Shown here one piece after another: positions 30,575 through 40,199 of a stretch of 64,000 nucleotides of DNA. The stretch is taken from assembly GCA_015075165.1 (NCBI GenBank), contig JABTUY010000001.1:310001-374000 (forward strand). The letters run 5' to 3'. The notes under the pieces are model-generated. The model saw only the letters and a list, made by a program, of their open reading frames with translations, did no database searches and was not told the DNA's origin. The stretch is from Ideonella sp. (GTDB taxonomy: Bacteria > Pseudomonadota > Gammaproteobacteria > Burkholderiales > Burkholderiaceae_C). The translations under genes were made by a program, and so were the position numbers. Each line of letters opens with the position of its first letter. The first letter of the stretch is position 1.

Positions 30575-31693
30575 TCACGGCAGCGGAATCACGATCCTGA
30601 ACACCGTGCGGCCGGGCACCGAGTCGCAGTCGACCGACCCGTGGTGCTGCTGCACGAACGTCTGCGCCAAGGTGAGCCCGAGGCCCGAGCCGCCTTCGCG
30701 CCCCGACACCAGCGGGTAGAAGATGCGCTCGCGGATGGCCGCGGGCACGCCCGGCCCGTTGTCCTCGACATGCAATTCCAGTGCCAGCCTGAAGCGCTGC
30801 TTGCCGATCGTGACCTGCCGCGCGACGCGGGTGCGAAGCACGATCGCGGCGTCGCCGGCGGCGATGCGCCCGGCCAGCGCATGCGCCGCGTTCTGCGCGA
30901 TGTTCAGCAGCGCCTGGATCAGCTGCTCGCGGTCGCCGCGGAACTCCGGCAGCGAGACGTCGTAGTCGCGCCGCAGCTCGAGGCCGCGCGGGTACTCGGC
31001 CAGCAGCACCGAGCGCACGCGCTCGCACACCTCGTGGATGTTGACGTCGCCCACCACGTGCGGCTTGCGGTGCGGCGCGAGCAGCCGGTCGACCAGCACC
31101 TGCAAGCGGTCGACCTCGTGCACGATCACGTCGGTGCAGGCGGTGAGCTCCGCCGCGCCCGACGCGCGCGCGTAGGTGCGCGGCGGCGCAGCGAACTCCA
31201 TTGCCAGCAGCTGCGCCGCGCCGCGGATGCCGCCCAGCGGGTTCTTGATCTCGTGCGCCAGGTTGCGGATCAGCTCGCGGTTGGCCTCGATCTGGTCGAG
31301 CGCGCGCTCCTCGCGGTCCTGCCGCGCCTGCTGCTCGATCTCGATCATCTCCACCAGCACCAACGGCGCGCCGTCGCGCGCGTCGAGCTGGCTGACGATC
31401 ACCTGCACCGGCAGCTCGCCGCTCGCGCCGGCGGCCGCGCCGCAGCGCAGCGTGGCCTGCAAGCGACCGCTGGCGACCTCGTTGCGCGCCACGGCCAGCA
31501 GCGTCTCCTGCAGCGCGGCGGGCTCGGCAAAGCGCTCGAACAGGCTGCTGCGCAACAGCAGCCGGCGCGACAGGCCCACCTGCGCCTCGAAGCCGGCGTT
31601 GACGAACAGCACGATGCCGTCGGGACGCACCAGCGCCACCAGGGTGGCCAGCAGGTCGAAGGCCTCGTAGCGCTCGGCGTTCACGCGGTGCAT
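30575..31693 (-). CDS. ntrB: Nitrogen sensor histidine kinase NtrB
   Basis: Cytoplasmic histidine kinase of 372 residues without membrane helices. The N-terminal PAS domain (about 10-115) is followed by the phosphoacceptor box NLAHEIKNPLGGIRGAAQLL (His147) and the ATPase domain with QALLNIAQNAAHAL (N box), VEDNGPGVP (G1) and GGSGLGLTLAQTFV (G2). It controls NtrC phosphorylation, itself set by PII. It is downstream of glnA and a DUF4124 gene on the same strand. Confidence 0.96.
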   Translation of the reverse strand: MHRVNAERYEAFDLLATLVALVRPDGIVLFVNAGFEAQVGLSRRLLLRSSLFERFAEPAALQETLLAVARNEVASGRLQATLRCGAAAGASGELPVQVIVSQLDARDGAPLVLVEMIEIEQQARQDREERALDQIEANRELIRNLAHEIKNPLGGIRGAAQLLAMEFAAPPRTYARASGAAELTACTDVIVHEVDRLQVLVDRLLAPHRKPHVVGDVNIHEVCERVRSVLLAEYPRGLELRRDYDVSLPEFRGDREQLIQALLNIAQNAAHALAGRIAAGDAAIVLRTRVARQVTIGKQRFRLALELHVEDNGPGVPAAIRERIFYPLVSGREGGSGLGLTLAQTFVQQHHGSVDCDSVPGRTVFRIVIPLP

Positions 31694-31724
31694 TCTGGCA
31701 GCCGCCGGCGGGCTGCCGCGCCGC

Positions 31725-32240
31725 TCACTGCAGCTTGGCCAGCTCGCGCCGGATGGCGGCGATGTCCTGCTGCTTGCGGGCGATGGCCGACTTCATGTCG
31801 GCCACGCGATCGAGATACTTCTGCGCGTTGCGCTCGTCGCCGTGCCGCTCGGGCTTGCCGTTGTTGTACTCGCGCTCGAGCTCGGCCAGCCGGGTCTCTT
31901 CGCGTTGCAGTTCGGCCTCGAGCAGGCGGCGCGCATCGGCATCGCGCTGTCGCTGTGTCGCCGGGTCGACCTTGGCGTCGCTGGCGCGGCCTTCACGCGC
32001 GCCCGCGGCTGGCGAGTTGCCGGCACGCGGCGCCGGCTTGGCGGTCTGCACGATCGTGATCGGCGCACCTTCGATCGTGCGGCAGTTGCGCTCCTTGGCC
32101 TCGGCAGGCGAGATCGAATCGGTGTACAGCACCGGCGGGCCCGGACAGCGGTAGACCGTGCTGGCGGTCGACGCGCTGCCCTGCGCCCAGGCGGCCGGCA
32201 TCGCCATCGCCATCCACAGAGCCCACAACACGCGATTCAT
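31725..32240 (-). CDS. DUF4124 family exported protein
   Basis: A 171-residue protein with a signal peptide (MNRVLWALWMAMAMPAAWAQG). A short DUF4124-like domain (VYRCPGPPVLYTDSISPAEAKERNCRTIEG, two cysteines) is followed by a long charged helix with coiled-coil character (EAELQREETRLAELEREYNNG and KSAIARKQQDIAAIRREL). The ATG at 32240 starts the signal peptide; the frame extends upstream but crosses the glnA terminator region. Its place between glnA and ntrB is conserved in Burkholderiales from memory. Function unknown. Confidence 0.82.
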   Translation of the reverse strand: MNRVLWALWMAMAMPAAWAQGSASTASTVYRCPGPPVLYTDSISPAEAKERNCRTIEGAPITIVQTAKPAPRAGNSPAAGAREGRASDAKVDPATQRQRDADARRLLEAELQREETRLAELEREYNNGKPERHGDERNAQKYLDRVADMKSAIARKQQDIAAIRRELAKLQ

Positions 32241-32318
32241 CGACACCACTGTAGCGGCCCGACGGGCCGATGCTCCGAACTGCAACGCGACATTGTCGCA
32301 AACCGTCGACCGGACACG

Positions 32319-32348
32319 AAAAAGGGACGGCCCGGCAGGCCGTCCCTT
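32319..32348 (-). terminator. Rho-independent terminator of glnA
   Basis: Perfect 11-bp stem AAGGGACGGCC/GGCCGTCCCTT with a 5-base loop, 70 bases after the glnA stop, followed on the minus strand by TTTTT. This is the clearest intrinsic terminator of the window and separates glnA from the DUF4124-ntrB-ntrC unit. Confidence 0.9.
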
Positions 32349-32417
32349 CGCGACGTTCGCCACGTTCAGCGCGGCCGCGCCGGGCCAGGCGCCCGGCTCG
32401 ACCCCGCGGACGCGGGG

Positions 32418-33833
32418 TCAGAGGCTGTAGTACATGTCGAACTCGACCGGGTGCGTGGTCATCCGGAAGCGCGTGACCTCCTGCATCTTCAGCTCGATGT
32501 AGGCGTCGATGTAGCCGTCGGTGAAGACACCGCCCTTGGTCAGGAACGCGCGGTCCTTGTCGAGGTAGCCCAGCGCCTGGTCGAGACTGTCGCAGACGGT
32601 GGGGATCTTCGCGTCTTCCTCGGGCGGCAGGTGGTACAGGTCCTTGGTGGCGGCCTCGCCCGGGTGGATCTTGTTCTCCACGCCGTCCAGGCCCGCCATC
32701 AGCATCGCGCTGAACGCGAGGTACGGGTTGCAGGTGGGGTCGGGGAAACGCACCTCGATGCGCCGGCCCTTCGGGTTGGCCACGTACGGGATGCGGATCG
32801 AAGCCGAGCGGTTGCGCGAGCTGTAGGCCAGCTTCACCGGCGCCTCGAAGCCAGGCACCAGACGCTTGTAGCTGTTGGTGCCGGGGTTGGTGATCGCGTT
32901 CAGCGCGCGCGCGTGCTTGATGATGCCGCCGATGTAGTACAGCGCGAACTCGCTCAGACCGGCGTAGCCGTCGCCGGCGAACAGGTTCTTGCCGCCCTTC
33001 CACACGCTCTGGTGCACGTGCATGCCCGAGCCGTTGTCGCCGACGATCGGCTTGGGCATGAAGGTGGCGGTCTTGCCGTAAGCGTGCGCCACGTTGTGGA
33101 TGATGTATTTCTGCACCATCAGCCAGTCGGCGCGCTGCACCAGCGTCGAAAACTTGGTGCCGATCTCGCACTGGCCCGGCGCCGCCACCTCGTGGTGGTG
33201 CACCTCCACCGGCACGCCCATCTGCTCGAGCAACAGGCACATCTCGGAGCGCATGTCCTGGAAGCTGTCCACCGGCGGCACCGGGAAGTAGCCACCCTTC
33301 ACCGCCGGGCGGTGGCCGAGGTTGCCGCCCTCGAGCGTGGCGCCGGTGCTCCATGGCGCCTCTTCGGAGCCGATCTTGTAGAACGCGCCGGACATGTCGA
33401 CGCTCCACTGCACCTGGTCGAAGATGAAGAACTCGGGCTCGGGGCCGAAGAACGCCGAGTCGCCGATGCCGCTGGCCTTCAGGTAGGCCTCGGCGCGCTT
33501 GGCCAGCGAGCGCGGGTCGCGCTCGTAGGGCTTGCCGTCGCCGGGCTCGAGCACGTCGCAGCTGAGGAACAGCGTGGGCTCCTCGTAGAACGGATCGACG
33601 TTGGCGGTGGCCGGGTCGGGCATCAGCAGCATGTCGGACGCCTCGATGCCCTTCCAGCCGGCGATCGACGAGCCGTCGAAGGCGTGGCCGGAGACGAACT
33701 TGTCTTCGTCGAAATGCGACACCGGCACGGTCACGTGCTGTTCCTTGCCACGGGTGTCGGTGAAGCGGAAGTCAACGAACTTGATCTCGTTGTCCTTCAC
33801 CATCTTCATCACATCGGCGACGGTCTTTGCCAT
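32418..33833 (-). CDS. glnA: Glutamine synthetase, type I
   Basis: ATP-dependent synthesis of glutamine from glutamate and ammonia; central ammonium-assimilation enzyme. The 471 residues match GSI-beta. Key segments: [67 protein letters not shown], and the adenylylation loop [10 protein letters not shown] with Tyr near 399. The ATG at 33833 ([26 protein letters not shown]) has TAGGAG upstream. It is preceded by a sigma-54 promoter-like element and two NtrC-type dyads and ended by a strong terminator. Confidence 0.97.
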   Translation of the reverse strand: MAKTVADVMKMVKDNEIKFVDFRFTDTRGKEQHVTVPVSHFDEDKFVSGHAFDGSSIAGWKGIEASDMLLMPDPATANVDPFYEEPTLFLSCDVLEPGDGKPYERDPRSLAKRAEAYLKASGIGDSAFFGPEPEFFIFDQVQWSVDMSGAFYKIGSEEAPWSTGATLEGGNLGHRPAVKGGYFPVPPVDSFQDMRSEMCLLLEQMGVPVEVHHHEVAAPGQCEIGTKFSTLVQRADWLMVQKYIIHNVAHAYGKTATFMPKPIVGDNGSGMHVHQSVWKGGKNLFAGDGYAGLSEFALYYIGGIIKHARALNAITNPGTNSYKRLVPGFEAPVKLAYSSRNRSASIRIPYVANPKGRRIEVRFPDPTCNPYLAFSAMLMAGLDGVENKIHPGEAATKDLYHLPPEEDAKIPTVCDSLDQALGYLDKDRAFLTKGGVFTDGYIDAYIELKMQEVTRFRMTTHPVEFDMYYSL

Positions 33834-33939
33834 CAAGAATCTCCTAACGGAACGCGTGTTCGTGGTTTGTTGGGGGAGCGGGAAGGTCTGCGGCGTGGCG
33901 TCCGGATGGGGCCCGGCGCCGCCGAGCACCGGGCAATCT

Positions 33940-33955
33940 AGCAGAAACCATGCCA
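33940..33955 (-). promoter_or_regulatory. Sigma-54 promoter of glnA
   Basis: The minus strand reads TGGCATGGTTTCTGCT, giving the required GG-N10-GC spacing of the -24/-12 elements (consensus TGGCAC-N5-TTGC, two mismatches). It lies about 107 bases upstream of the glnA ATG. The NtrC-type sites described separately lie further upstream. Confidence 0.68.
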
Positions 33956-34008
33956 TCGACCGGGGGCCGGCGCTGCCACGCGAGGCTGCACAGCAAGGGT
34001 GGCGCGCA

Positions 34009-34045
34009 GCACCGAGACGGTGCCATCGAGGCACCCGCTCGGTGC
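34009..34045 (-). promoter_or_regulatory. Two NtrC-type binding sites upstream of glnA
   Basis: GCACC-GAGAC-GGTGC at 34009-34023 and GCACC-CGCTC-GGTGC at 34031-34045 are both perfect matches to the NtrC half-site arrangement GCACY-N5-RGTGC. Centres are 22 bp apart, about two helical turns, and roughly 87 and 109 bases upstream of the start predicted from the sigma-54 element. A further half-site TGCACCA sits at 34064-34070. Confidence 0.72.
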
Positions 34046-34094
34046 ATCACCTGGGAAACGCGATGCACCAAAGCGGGCCGGCACCCGCTGCGCG

Positions 34095-35447
34095 CTACCG
34101 TAGGTTGCCGGTGTGCCCGAGCGAATACCGCCCCGGCTGCGGCCACACCGTGAGCCCGTGCGGCTCGATGCCGACCTTGACCTTGGCCACCGTACCGTCG
34201 CGGGTGTCGAAGCGGTAGACCACGTGGTCGTAGCGGCCGCCGAGCCAGAGGTAGCGGCCGTCGGCGCTGAGATTGCCCATGTCGGGGCTGCCGCCACCCG
34301 GGATGCCCCAGCGCGCGACGATTCTCTCGCTCGCGAAGTCGACCACCGCGACGCCGCCGCTGCCGTTCTTCGCGCCGTGAATCTCGTGCGAGCCACGGTT
34401 GATCACGTACAGGTGCCGGCCATCACGGCTCGGATACAGGCCGTGCGTGCCGATGCCGGTGGCGATGAAGCCGACCTGCCGGAGCGCCTCGGGGTCGATC
34501 ACGTGCACGCCGTCGGCGGCCATATCGGCCACGTAGAAGCGCTTGCCGTCGGGCGAGATGCGGATGTCCTGCGGCATGCCCTTCTTCACCGTGCACAGTT
34601 CGGTCTCGCCGGGCTCCCACACCTTGCCCGGCGCGACCGCGCCGGCGCTCTTGAAGCGCCGTGCGGGCATCTGCAGCTTCAGGTAGCCCAGCACCTTGCG
34701 CTGGCCGAGGTCGATCTTGGCCAGCGTGCCGGCAAACTCGCAGGTGAAGATCGCATAGCGGCCGTCGGCGGAGAACTCGGCATGGTTGACGCCGGGGCAG
34801 CCGGGCACATCGATCGAGTACTGCATCGCCATCGTCTTCGGATCGCGGAAGTCGAGCCGCTTGCGCGCCTCGGCCACCACGATGGCCGACTGGCCGTCTG
34901 GCGTGTAGTACATGTTGTACGGGTCGTCGACGGCGATCGCCGCACCCGGCTTGCCGCTGCGCGGATCGATCGGCGTCAGGCTGCCGTCGGTGCGGCGCTC
35001 GGCGTTGTTGGTGACCCACAGCGTGCGCAAGTCCCACGACGGCACGATGTGCTGCGGCCCGATGCCGACCTTGAACTTGTCGACCACTTTCAGCGTGGCC
35101 GGGTCGATCACGTAAACATCGTTGGACTGCAGGTTGGGCACGTACACGCGATCGAGGTCGCCGCGCACCGCGGCGGCGAGCTTGTCGGCGGCGATCCCGC
35201 TGTAGAGGTTGCGCGCATCGAGCACCGGCGGCATGCCGGGCACGGTGTGGATCGCAGGGGCCGCGGCGCTGGCCGGCGCAGCGGCGGTGCTGCTCGCCTG
35301 CGCGTGTGCACGACCGAGCCAGAGCGCCGCGAGCGCAATCAGGCCCAGCACCACGGCGCCGACGAATGCTGCGCGGCGCGGGTCGTGGCGGTGGTTGTGG
35401 CGCTCGCCCGTGGTCGCCTTCACCTTCTCGGTCGGGTTCGAATGCAT
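34095..35447 (-). CDS. YncE-like YVTN-type beta-propeller protein
   Basis: A 450-residue protein with an N-terminal membrane anchor or signal (about 26-48, AAFVGAVVLGLIALAALWLG). It is followed by repeated beta-propeller blades such as VYVPNLQSNDVYVIDPATLKVVDKFKVG, HLYVINRGSHEIHG and RYLWLGGRYDHVVYRFDTRDGTV. Such periplasmic proteins resemble YncE or nitrous-oxide-reductase-like propellers; no copper ligands or catalytic residues are evident. It is the last gene of a likely three-gene minus-strand unit (AIM24-like, creatininase-like, propeller). Confidence 0.8.
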   Translation of the reverse strand: MHSNPTEKVKATTGERHNHRHDPRRAAFVGAVVLGLIALAALWLGRAHAQASSTAAAPASAAAPAIHTVPGMPPVLDARNLYSGIAADKLAAAVRGDLDRVYVPNLQSNDVYVIDPATLKVVDKFKVGIGPQHIVPSWDLRTLWVTNNAERRTDGSLTPIDPRSGKPGAAIAVDDPYNMYYTPDGQSAIVVAEARKRLDFRDPKTMAMQYSIDVPGCPGVNHAEFSADGRYAIFTCEFAGTLAKIDLGQRKVLGYLKLQMPARRFKSAGAVAPGKVWEPGETELCTVKKGMPQDIRISPDGKRFYVADMAADGVHVIDPEALRQVGFIATGIGTHGLYPSRDGRHLYVINRGSHEIHGAKNGSGGVAVVDFASERIVARWGIPGGGSPDMGNLSADGRYLWLGGRYDHVVYRFDTRDGTVAKVKVGIEPHGLTVWPQPGRYSLGHTGNLR

Positions 35448-35479
35448 GTTCGTTCGGTTCGCTCGATTCGTTCAGTTCG
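35448..35479. repeat. Imperfect 9-bp tandem repeat
   Basis: Minus strand reads CGAACTGAA, CGAATCGAG, CGAACCGAA, CGAAC just before the propeller-gene ATG. It spans the creatininase-gene stop and the ribosome-binding zone, so copy-number change would alter start spacing. Confidence 0.5.
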
Positions 35480-36269
35480 TCCTGCCGGCGTGGGCGCGGA
35501 TCGCCGCCACCGACACGGTGACGATGTGCTCCAGTGCGGCCACGCCCAGCGCAGCATCGACGCGCCGCGGGTCACCGTCGACGCCGGCCACCGGTTGCAG
35601 GCGGTCGGGGCGCACCAGCGAGGCGTCGGCCGCCCAAGCCAGCGCGGTGTCGGCCAATCCGGCATGCCGCCCGATCTCGCGCGCGGTGTAGCCGCGAGCC
35701 GCCAGCGCGACATCGAAGTCCTGCGCCGCGCGGTAGTACTCGCGCAGCGCGATCACGCTGCCCGGCGGCGCGCCGCGGTTGGCGCGCGCCGCGGCGCGCT
35801 GCAGGCTCGCCTGGTAGCCGCCGTGATCGCCGAGCAGGATCACGCTGCGAAAGCCCGCGTGGCGCAGGCTGCGCGCCGCGCCTTCGAGCAGCGCTTCGAA
35901 CGCCGGCACCGGGATCGACAGCGTGCCGGCGTAGCGCATGTGCTGCGTCGGCGGCTCGATGCTGCCTTCGGGCACGTAGGCCAGCACCGGCGCGACGATG
36001 GCATGCCCGAGCCGCTCGGCGATACGCCCGGCCAGCACGCGCACGCGCACGTTGTGCTTGCCCAGCGCGAGGTGCGCGCCGTTCTGCTCGGTGCCGCCGA
36101 TCGGCAGCAGCACCGTGGTGTCGCCTTGTGCAATGCGCTGGCGCAGTTCGGTCGAGGTCAGCTCTTCCAGCCAGACGACCGCGGCATTGGCGTGCGCGGC
36201 GGCGGCGAGCAACAGGCCGCAGGCCGCGCCCCAGCGCAGCCACGCGCGCCAGCGGCCGCGCTCACTCAT
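35472..36269 (-). CDS. Secreted creatininase-family amidohydrolase
   Basis: A 265-residue protein with a signal peptide ([20 protein letters not shown], about 12-31) and the creatininase fold. [21 protein letters not shown] carries the Glu and His metal ligands, and [14 protein letters not shown] the Asp-His-Gly metal-binding strand. Creatininases and relatives cleave amide bonds in small cyclic or peptide-like substrates; this exported form has no known substrate. Its start overlaps the end of the AIM24-like gene by 8 bases, and the propeller gene starts 24 bases after its stop. Confidence 0.85.
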   Translation of the reverse strand: MSERGRWRAWLRWGAACGLLLAAAAHANAAVVWLEELTSTELRQRIAQGDTTVLLPIGGTEQNGAHLALGKHNVRVRVLAGRIAERLGHAIVAPVLAYVPEGSIEPPTQHMRYAGTLSIPVPAFEALLEGAARSLRHAGFRSVILLGDHGGYQASLQRAAARANRGAPPGSVIALREYYRAAQDFDVALAARGYTAREIGRHAGLADTALAWAADASLVRPDRLQPVAGVDGDPRRVDAALGVAALEHIVTVSVAAIRAHAGRTN

Positions 36270-37077
36270 CGTCGCCGCCGAGCAGGCCTCCAAGCAGACC
36301 GCCGCCGGCGAAGCCCGGCAGCACGGAGCCCTCTTCGCGGCTGCCGCCACGCTGCGGTGCGGCGGCGAACACGCGACTGGCCAGACGCGAGAACGGCAGG
36401 CTCTGCAGCCAGACAGTGCCCGGCCCGGTCATCTTCGCGAAGAACAGGCCTTCGCCGCCGAACAGCGCGGTCTTGATCTTGCCGATGTACTCGATCTCGA
36501 AGTTCACGCTCGGGGTGTAGGCCACGACACAGCCGGTGTCGACCATCAGCGTCTGGCCGGGCGCGAGCTCGCGCTTCAGGATGGTGCCGCCGGCGTGCAC
36601 GAACGCCAGGCCGTCGCCCTCGAGCTTCTGCATGATGAAGCCCTCGCCGCCGAAGAAGCCGACGCCGAGCTTGCGCTGGAACGCGATGCCCAGCGACACG
36701 CCGCGCGCGGCGCACAGGAACGCGTCCTTCTGGCACAGCAGCATGCCGCCGAGCTTGTCGAGTTCCATCGGCAGGATCTTGCCGGGGTACGGCGCGGCGA
36801 ACGCCACCCGCTTCTTGCCCGACGCCTGGTTGGTGTAGACGGTGGTGAACAGCGACTCGCCGGTCAGCAGCCGCTTGCCGGCGCCCAGCAGCTTGCCGAA
36901 CAGGCCGCCGCCCCCGCCGCCCGAGCCATCGCCGAACACCGCATCCATGCCGATGCCGGCATCCATGAAGAACAGACTGCCGGCCTCGCCGATCGCCGCC
37001 TCGCCGGGGTCGAGTTCGACCTCGACGAACTGCATCTCCGAGCCCTTGATCTCATAGTCCACTACGTCCATCGCCAT
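36262..37077 (-). CDS. AIM24 / TIGR00266 family protein
   Basis: A 271-residue soluble beta-rich protein. [36 protein letters not shown] is the conserved N-terminus of the TIGR00266/AIM24 family, and [22 protein letters not shown] the repeated central motif. A glycine-rich loop ([20 protein letters not shown]) and a Gly-rich C-terminus are usual. Bacterial function is unknown. Start: ATG at 37077 with AAGGAG upstream. It leads the unit that continues into the creatininase-like gene. Confidence 0.88.
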   Translation of the reverse strand: MAMDVVDYEIKGSEMQFVEVELDPGEAAIGEAGSLFFMDAGIGMDAVFGDGSGGGGGGLFGKLLGAGKRLLTGESLFTTVYTNQASGKKRVAFAAPYPGKILPMELDKLGGMLLCQKDAFLCAARGVSLGIAFQRKLGVGFFGGEGFIMQKLEGDGLAFVHAGGTILKRELAPGQTLMVDTGCVVAYTPSVNFEIEYIGKIKTALFGGEGLFFAKMTGPGTVWLQSLPFSRLASRVFAAAPQRGGSREEGSVLPGFAGGGLLGGLLGGDDE

Positions 37078-37248
37078 GCGCTGCACTCCTTGCGAAGGCC
37101 GCGATGGTACCCGTTGGCCGCGCCGGCACGGCGCGCAGGCGCAGCGGGCGACGGCCGCTGCCTGCGGCGCGCCGAGAACGGCGTCGCAAAGGCCGGCGAC
37201 GCAGCGGCTCGCGGCGCACGGCGCGCTGACGAACGCGCGCGCCGACGC

Positions 37249-37503
37249 GCTCAGTACGTCAACATCGCCAGCCGCGCGGCGGGCTTCCTCGCCAGGCGCT
37301 TCGCCGGCGAGCTGTCGGCCGACGTCGGCGTCGAGGGCCGCGCACTGCTCGACTCCTTGCGCGCGCACAGCGGCACCGTGCAGCAGCTGTACGACGAACG
37401 CGAATTCGGCAAGGCGGTGCGCGAGATCATGCTGCTGGCCGACCGCGTGAACGAGTACGTCGACGCACACAAGCCGTGGGAGCTCGCCAAGCACGAGGGG
37501 CAG
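37249..37503 (+). pseudogene. metG: Relic of methionyl-tRNA synthetase (anticodon-binding domain fragment)
   Basis: About 85 codons read [17 protein letters not shown] ... [38 protein letters not shown], clearly the start of the MetG anticodon-binding domain. The catalytic domain is missing upstream and the rest of the domain downstream. No start codon or ribosome site belongs to it, and flanking sequence is non-coding. The 552-bp gap 37078-37629 thus holds this fragment plus a hairpin-rich spacer; nothing else was seen there. Confidence 0.82.
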
Positions 37504-37504
37504 C

Positions 37505-37625
37505 GCATCGGCGCCGGGCCGCCCCAAGCCGATGGAGCCCCCTCGGGCGCGCTGCTCCCTGGTCAGCAGGGAGTGCCGCCTCGTTGCTGCGGGGCTTGTC
37601 AGATCTCCCCGAAGGGAAAGTCCGA
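37505..37625. repeat. Hairpin-rich spacer, possible dispersed repeat
   Basis: Begins exactly where the metG relic loses similarity. It contains the stem CTCCCTG/CAGGGAG (5-base loop) and a GCCCCCTCGGGCGCGCTGC segment like the intergenic element at 17150-17235. It may mark a rearrangement point. Confidence 0.35.
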
Positions 37626-37629
37626 CGCC

Positions 37630-39213
37630 TCAACGGCGCGGCAGATCGGCCTGCACCACGTACCACGCGTCCTCGACCCAGTCGCACAGCACCTGCCGGG
37701 TCTCGCGCGGGTCGATGATGTCGAGCACGCCGAACTTCTCGGCGGTGCGGAAGGGCGAGGTCAGGTCGAGGTAATGCGCCTCGAGCTCCGCGCGCTTGGC
37801 GGCCGGGTCGAGTGCGGCCTCGATCTCGGCCTTGTGCGCGGCCATCACGCCGCCTTCGATCGGGATCGAACCCCAGCGCGCCGACGGCCACGCGAAGCGG
37901 TGGTTGAGCCGGTCGCCGCCCTTCGGGCCGTGCAATGCGCCGGCCATGCCGAAGCAGCGCCGCACCAGGATCGACACCCACGGCGAGCGGCACTCGGCCA
38001 GCGCTTCGGCCACGCGGGTGGCGCCGAGCAGCGTGCCGGCGAGCTCGGCCTCCAGCCCGGTGGCATTGCCCGGCTGGTCGACGAAGTTCACCACCGGCAA
38101 TCCGAACAGGCTGCACAGCTTGACGTGGCGCTCCATCTTGTAGGCGGCCTGCAGCGTCATCGCGCCGCCGGCCGCCTTCGGGTCGTTGGCGATCACGCCC
38201 ACCGGAACGCCGGCGAGCCGGCCCAGCATCGTGATCACCGAGCCGCCCTGCCAGCGGCCGATCTCGAACAGGCTGCCCTGGTCGAACACCGCGGCGAGGA
38301 TCTTGCGCGGGTCGTAGATCTTGCGCCGATCGTGCGGGATCGCGTCCTTCAGCCAGTCGTCGGCGCGGCCGGGTTCGTCGTCGCAGGGCAGCACCGGCGC
38401 CGGCTCATGCACGCTGCGCGGCAGGTACGACAGGAAGCGCCGCACCTGCGCCAGCGCGTCGGCCTCGTCCGCCGCCTCGTTGTGCACCAGCGCGCTCTTG
38501 CGGTGCGCCTTCCAGCCGCCGAGCTCGTTCTTGTCGACCTCGACACCGTAGGCCTGGCGCACCACGTGCGGCCCGGCGGCCATGACCTGCGCCTGCTCGC
38601 GCACCAGCACCGAGAAGTGCGACGACAGCACCTTGATCGCGCCCTGGCCGGCGCAGGCGCCGAGCGCCACGCCGACCACCGGCACCGTCTGCAGCAGGTC
38701 CTGCGCCGGCCAGGTGGTGTACTCGGGGATCTTGGTGCCGCCGATCTGCATCAGCAGCTTGACGCTGCCGCCGGCCGAATCGACCAGCCGCACCAGCGGC
38801 ATGCGCAGCTGGTATGCGAGGCGCTCGATGTAGATCCACTTGTCGGCGATCGTGCCTTCGGAGCTGCCGGCCTTGATCGTGAAGTCGTCGACGTGCAGCG
38901 CCACCTTGCGCCCGTCGATGCGGCCGGTGCCGACGATGGCGTTGGTCGGGTCGGTGTGCTTGTAGCGCCCCTGCGCGTCGTAGTGGCCCTTGCCGGCGAG
39001 CGTGCCCATCTCGTGGAAGCTGCCGGCGTCGATCAACGCAGCGATGCGCTCGCGCGCGTTCATGCGGCCGCTGGCCTTGAACCTGGCCAGCGCCTCCGGC
39101 CCGCCCATGGCCAGCGCGCTTTGGCGCCGCGCCTGCAGCTCGGCCAGCTCGGCGGCCCATTCGCCGCCGGGCTCGTGCGCTCGGTCCCAGGGCAGCTGCG
39201 CGGCCGCGCTCAC
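37630..39213 (-). CDS. Acyl-CoA carboxylase carboxyltransferase subunit (PccB/MccB-like)
   Basis: A 527-residue carboxyltransferase moving CO2 from carboxy-biotin to an acyl-CoA. It has the fused N/C crotonase-like halves: [42 protein letters not shown] and [11 protein letters not shown] in the first half; [50 protein letters not shown] and [14 protein letters not shown] in the second. The GTG start overlaps the stop of the binding-protein gene (GTGA). It works with the biotin carboxylase and small biotin carrier of this cluster. Acyl-CoA specificity unknown. Confidence 0.9.
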   Translation of the reverse strand: MSAAAQLPWDRAHEPGGEWAAELAELQARRQSALAMGGPEALARFKASGRMNARERIAALIDAGSFHEMGTLAGKGHYDAQGRYKHTDPTNAIVGTGRIDGRKVALHVDDFTIKAGSSEGTIADKWIYIERLAYQLRMPLVRLVDSAGGSVKLLMQIGGTKIPEYTTWPAQDLLQTVPVVGVALGACAGQGAIKVLSSHFSVLVREQAQVMAAGPHVVRQAYGVEVDKNELGGWKAHRKSALVHNEAADEADALAQVRRFLSYLPRSVHEPAPVLPCDDEPGRADDWLKDAIPHDRRKIYDPRKILAAVFDQGSLFEIGRWQGGSVITMLGRLAGVPVGVIANDPKAAGGAMTLQAAYKMERHVKLCSLFGLPVVNFVDQPGNATGLEAELAGTLLGATRVAEALAECRSPWVSILVRRCFGMAGALHGPKGGDRLNHRFAWPSARWGSIPIEGGVMAAHKAEIEAALDPAAKRAELEAHYLDLTSPFRTAEKFGVLDIIDPRETRQVLCDWVEDAWYVVQADLPRR

Positions 39214-40199
39214 TTGTTCGCCCCCAGGTTCAGCTGCTTGATCAGCTCGGTCGTGCCCTGCCACTCCGACTGCAGGTAGCGGTGCGACTCGACATAGCCG
39301 CGGAAGATCGGCTTGTTGCCCGATTTCTGCACCAGCGCGACCCAGGCCTTGTCTTGTGCCACCTGGCGCAGCGCGTCCTCCCAGAAGCGGATCTGCTCGG
39401 CGTTGACGCTCGGCGGCAGCGTCACGCCGTTGTAGCTGACGTAATCGGCCGGCACGCCCTGTTCGCGCCAGGTCTTCACGCCGGCGAGCGGCCCGGTGCC
39501 GGGCTCGGGCGCGGCGCTCGCCAGGATGCGCAGCTTGCCCGCCTGGACCTGCGGCACGATCACCGGCGCGGTGGCCGAAACCACGTCGACGTGGCCGCCG
39601 AGCAGCGCGGTGACCGACTCGCCCGACGAGCGGAAGGGCGCGATCGTCAGCTTGTCGATCGCCACGCCGGCGGTGCTCAGCGGCTTGGCGATCGCCAAGT
39701 GCGTGTTCTGGCCCATCGCCGGCGCAACCGCGATGCGCAGCTTGGTCGGGTCGGCCTTCAGCGCGGCGACTAGGTCGCGGCCGTCCTTCAACGGCGAGTC
39801 GGCGCGCACCGCGACCAGCGAGGTTTCCTCGACCAGCATCGCCACCGGCACGAAGTCGCGCGGGTCGGCCTTGATCAGCCCGGTCACCGCGCCGGCGATC
39901 GCGCCGGTGTGGAAGGTGCCCAGGTAGTGGGCATTGCCGGCGTGGCTCTTCAAGGCCTGCATCGCTAGCGCGCCGCCGGCGCCGACCTTGTTCTCGACCA
40001 GGATGGTCTGGCCGTTGACCAGCTTGAGCAGGTCGAGCGTGTCCTTGATGCCGCGCGCGTACAGGTCCACCGTGCCGCCCGGGGCGACGCCGACGACGTA
40101 GTTGATACGCTCGGTGGGCTTCCAGGCGGTCTGCGCCTGCGTCATGCCGGCCAGCAGGCAGCCGCCGGCGAGCACGGCGGCAGCGATGCGTCGGTTCAT
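39210..40199 (-). CDS. TctC/Bug-family periplasmic binding protein
   Basis: A 329-residue tripartite-tricarboxylate-transporter-type binding protein with a signal peptide ([18 protein letters not shown]). [20 protein letters not shown] and [19 protein letters not shown] are the family's ligand-binding loops. Betaproteobacterial genomes hold many Bug proteins, most without adjacent TctAB, as here. Its genes overlap on both sides with carboxylase genes (ATGA and GTGA), so it likely captures the acid that the pathway activates and carboxylates. Ligand unknown. Confidence 0.9.
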   Translation of the reverse strand: MNRRIAAAVLAGGCLLAGMTQAQTAWKPTERINYVVGVAPGGTVDLYARGIKDTLDLLKLVNGQTILVENKVGAGGALAMQALKSHAGNAHYLGTFHTGAIAGAVTGLIKADPRDFVPVAMLVEETSLVAVRADSPLKDGRDLVAALKADPTKLRIAVAPAMGQNTHLAIAKPLSTAGVAIDKLTIAPFRSSGESVTALLGGHVDVVSATAPVIVPQVQAGKLRILASAAPEPGTGPLAGVKTWREQGVPADYVSYNGVTLPPSVNAEQIRFWEDALRQVAQDKAWVALVQKSGNKPIFRGYVESHRYLQSEWQGTTELIKQLNLGANK

